DNA from: Rhodospirillales bacterium BBD 1991-14
Lineage (GTDB): Bacteria > Pseudomonadota > Alphaproteobacteria > Kiloniellales > Kiloniellaceae
Direction: 5' to 3'
Assembly: GCA_001657395.1 (NCBI GenBank)
Contig: LYSY01000009.1
Span: 124,001 to 188,000, forward strand
DNA length: 64,000 bases
Shown here: positions 63,755 through 64,000 of the stretch, piece by piece
Numbering within the stretch: position 1 is the stretch's first letter
Layout: each line of letters starts with the position of its first letter
Notes under the pieces: model-generated
Told to the model about the DNA's origin: nothing
Databases searched by the model: none
Seen by the model: only the letters and a program-made list of their open reading frames with translations
Translations under genes and position numbers: made by a program

Positions 63755-64000
63755 ATGCGCGATCCCCGCTACGACATCCTTTTCGAGCCGGTGCCCATCG
63801 GGCCGGTGACGGCCCGCAACCGCTTCTACCAGGTGCCGCACTGCGCCGGCATGGGCTATCGCTTCCCCAGCTCCAATGCCGCCATGCGCGGCGTCAAGGC
63901 CGAGGGCGGCTGGGCCGTGGTCTGCACGGAGGAGGCGGAGATCCATCCCTCCGCCGAGATCAGCCCCTACGTGGAAAACCGTATCTGGGACAATCAGGAC
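63755..64000 (+). CDS. TMADH/OYE-family flavoprotein demethylase (5' end only)
   Basis: Only the first 82 codons are in the window, and the frame is open to the right edge. The start reads MRDPRYDILFEPVPIGPVTA, then NRFYQVPHCAGMGYRFP, and EGGWAVVCTEEAEIHPSAE, which is highly characteristic of the trimethylamine-dehydrogenase-like enzymes that oxidise tri- and dimethylamines, dimethylglycine or N-methylproline. With soxBDA and the corrinoid operon it would complete a set of demethylases. The exact substrate cannot be told from this fragment. Confidence 0.85.
   Translation, partial: MRDPRYDILFEPVPIGPVTARNRFYQVPHCAGMGYRFPSSNAAMRGVKAEGGWAVVCTEEAEIHPSAEISPYVENRIWDNQD

Overview
The window is high-GC DNA (roughly two thirds G+C) with densely packed operons. 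Gene content and family types (heterotetrameric sarcosine oxidase, HutF/HutG histidine pathway, PhaR-free DctPQM TRAP transporter, YajQ, alphaproteobacterial REP-like hairpins) suggest an aerobic alphaproteobacterium, probably of the Rhodospirillales/Kiloniellales type. That placement is inference. No rRNA, tRNA, CRISPR array or prophage was seen.

Layout. (a) 1-16.3 kb is a methylated-amine/C1 block: sarcosine oxidase soxBDA (soxA runs off the left edge) divergent from a GlxA/GbdR-like regulator; a six-gene minus-strand operon for corrinoid-dependent demethylation (corrinoid protein, DUF1638, 'virulence factor' PF13769-type protein, MetF-like reductase, methyl-corrinoid:THF methyltransferase, RACo-type corrinoid activator); then an FprA-type ferredoxin/NADP reductase and a KorAB 2-oxoacid:ferredoxin oxidoreductase. 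(b) 16.4-24.4 kb: MarR, hutH, a chemoreceptor, and a first MttB-family methyltransferase followed by YcgN, an Fe-S protein and a glutamine amidotransferase. (c) 24.4-29 kb: LysR, a low-GC membrane protein/HTH pair and several exported hypotheticals. (d) 29-43 kb: a TRAP transporter downstream of hutU-GNAT-methyltransferase, then hutC, hutG, hutI and hutF. With hutH these encode the complete five-step histidine route via formiminoglutamate and formylglutamate. (e) 43-46.3 kb: ArsR plus three tandem AHSA1 proteins and a DUF899 protein. (f) 46.3-50.5 kb: an FAD amine oxidoreductase divergent from a second MttB-family methyltransferase and an EamA exporter. (g) 50.5-64 kb: desaturase, an XRE-GFA-PhnD-amidase overlapping operon, EamA, nuclease-like, FliN, PilZ, YajQ, GIY-YIG, an esterase and, cut by the right edge, a trimethylamine-dehydrogenase-like flavoprotein.

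How it fits together. Quaternary amines can be demethylated by MttB proteins onto the corrinoid protein, the methyl passed to THF and oxidised by the MetF-like protein, while secondary/tertiary amines are oxidised by the TMADH-like and sarcosine-oxidase-type flavoproteins. Histidine is broken down by Hut enzymes under HutC. The most interesting link is that the same 12-bp HutC palindrome found at hutH, hutU, hutC/hutG and hutI/hutF also lies between the FAD oxidoreductase and mttB2. This suggests that a methylated histidine (for example histidine betaine/hercynine) feeds the Hut pathway by corrinoid-dependent plus oxidative N-demethylation. I know of no description of such a pathway; it is a hypothesis from operator and gene context.
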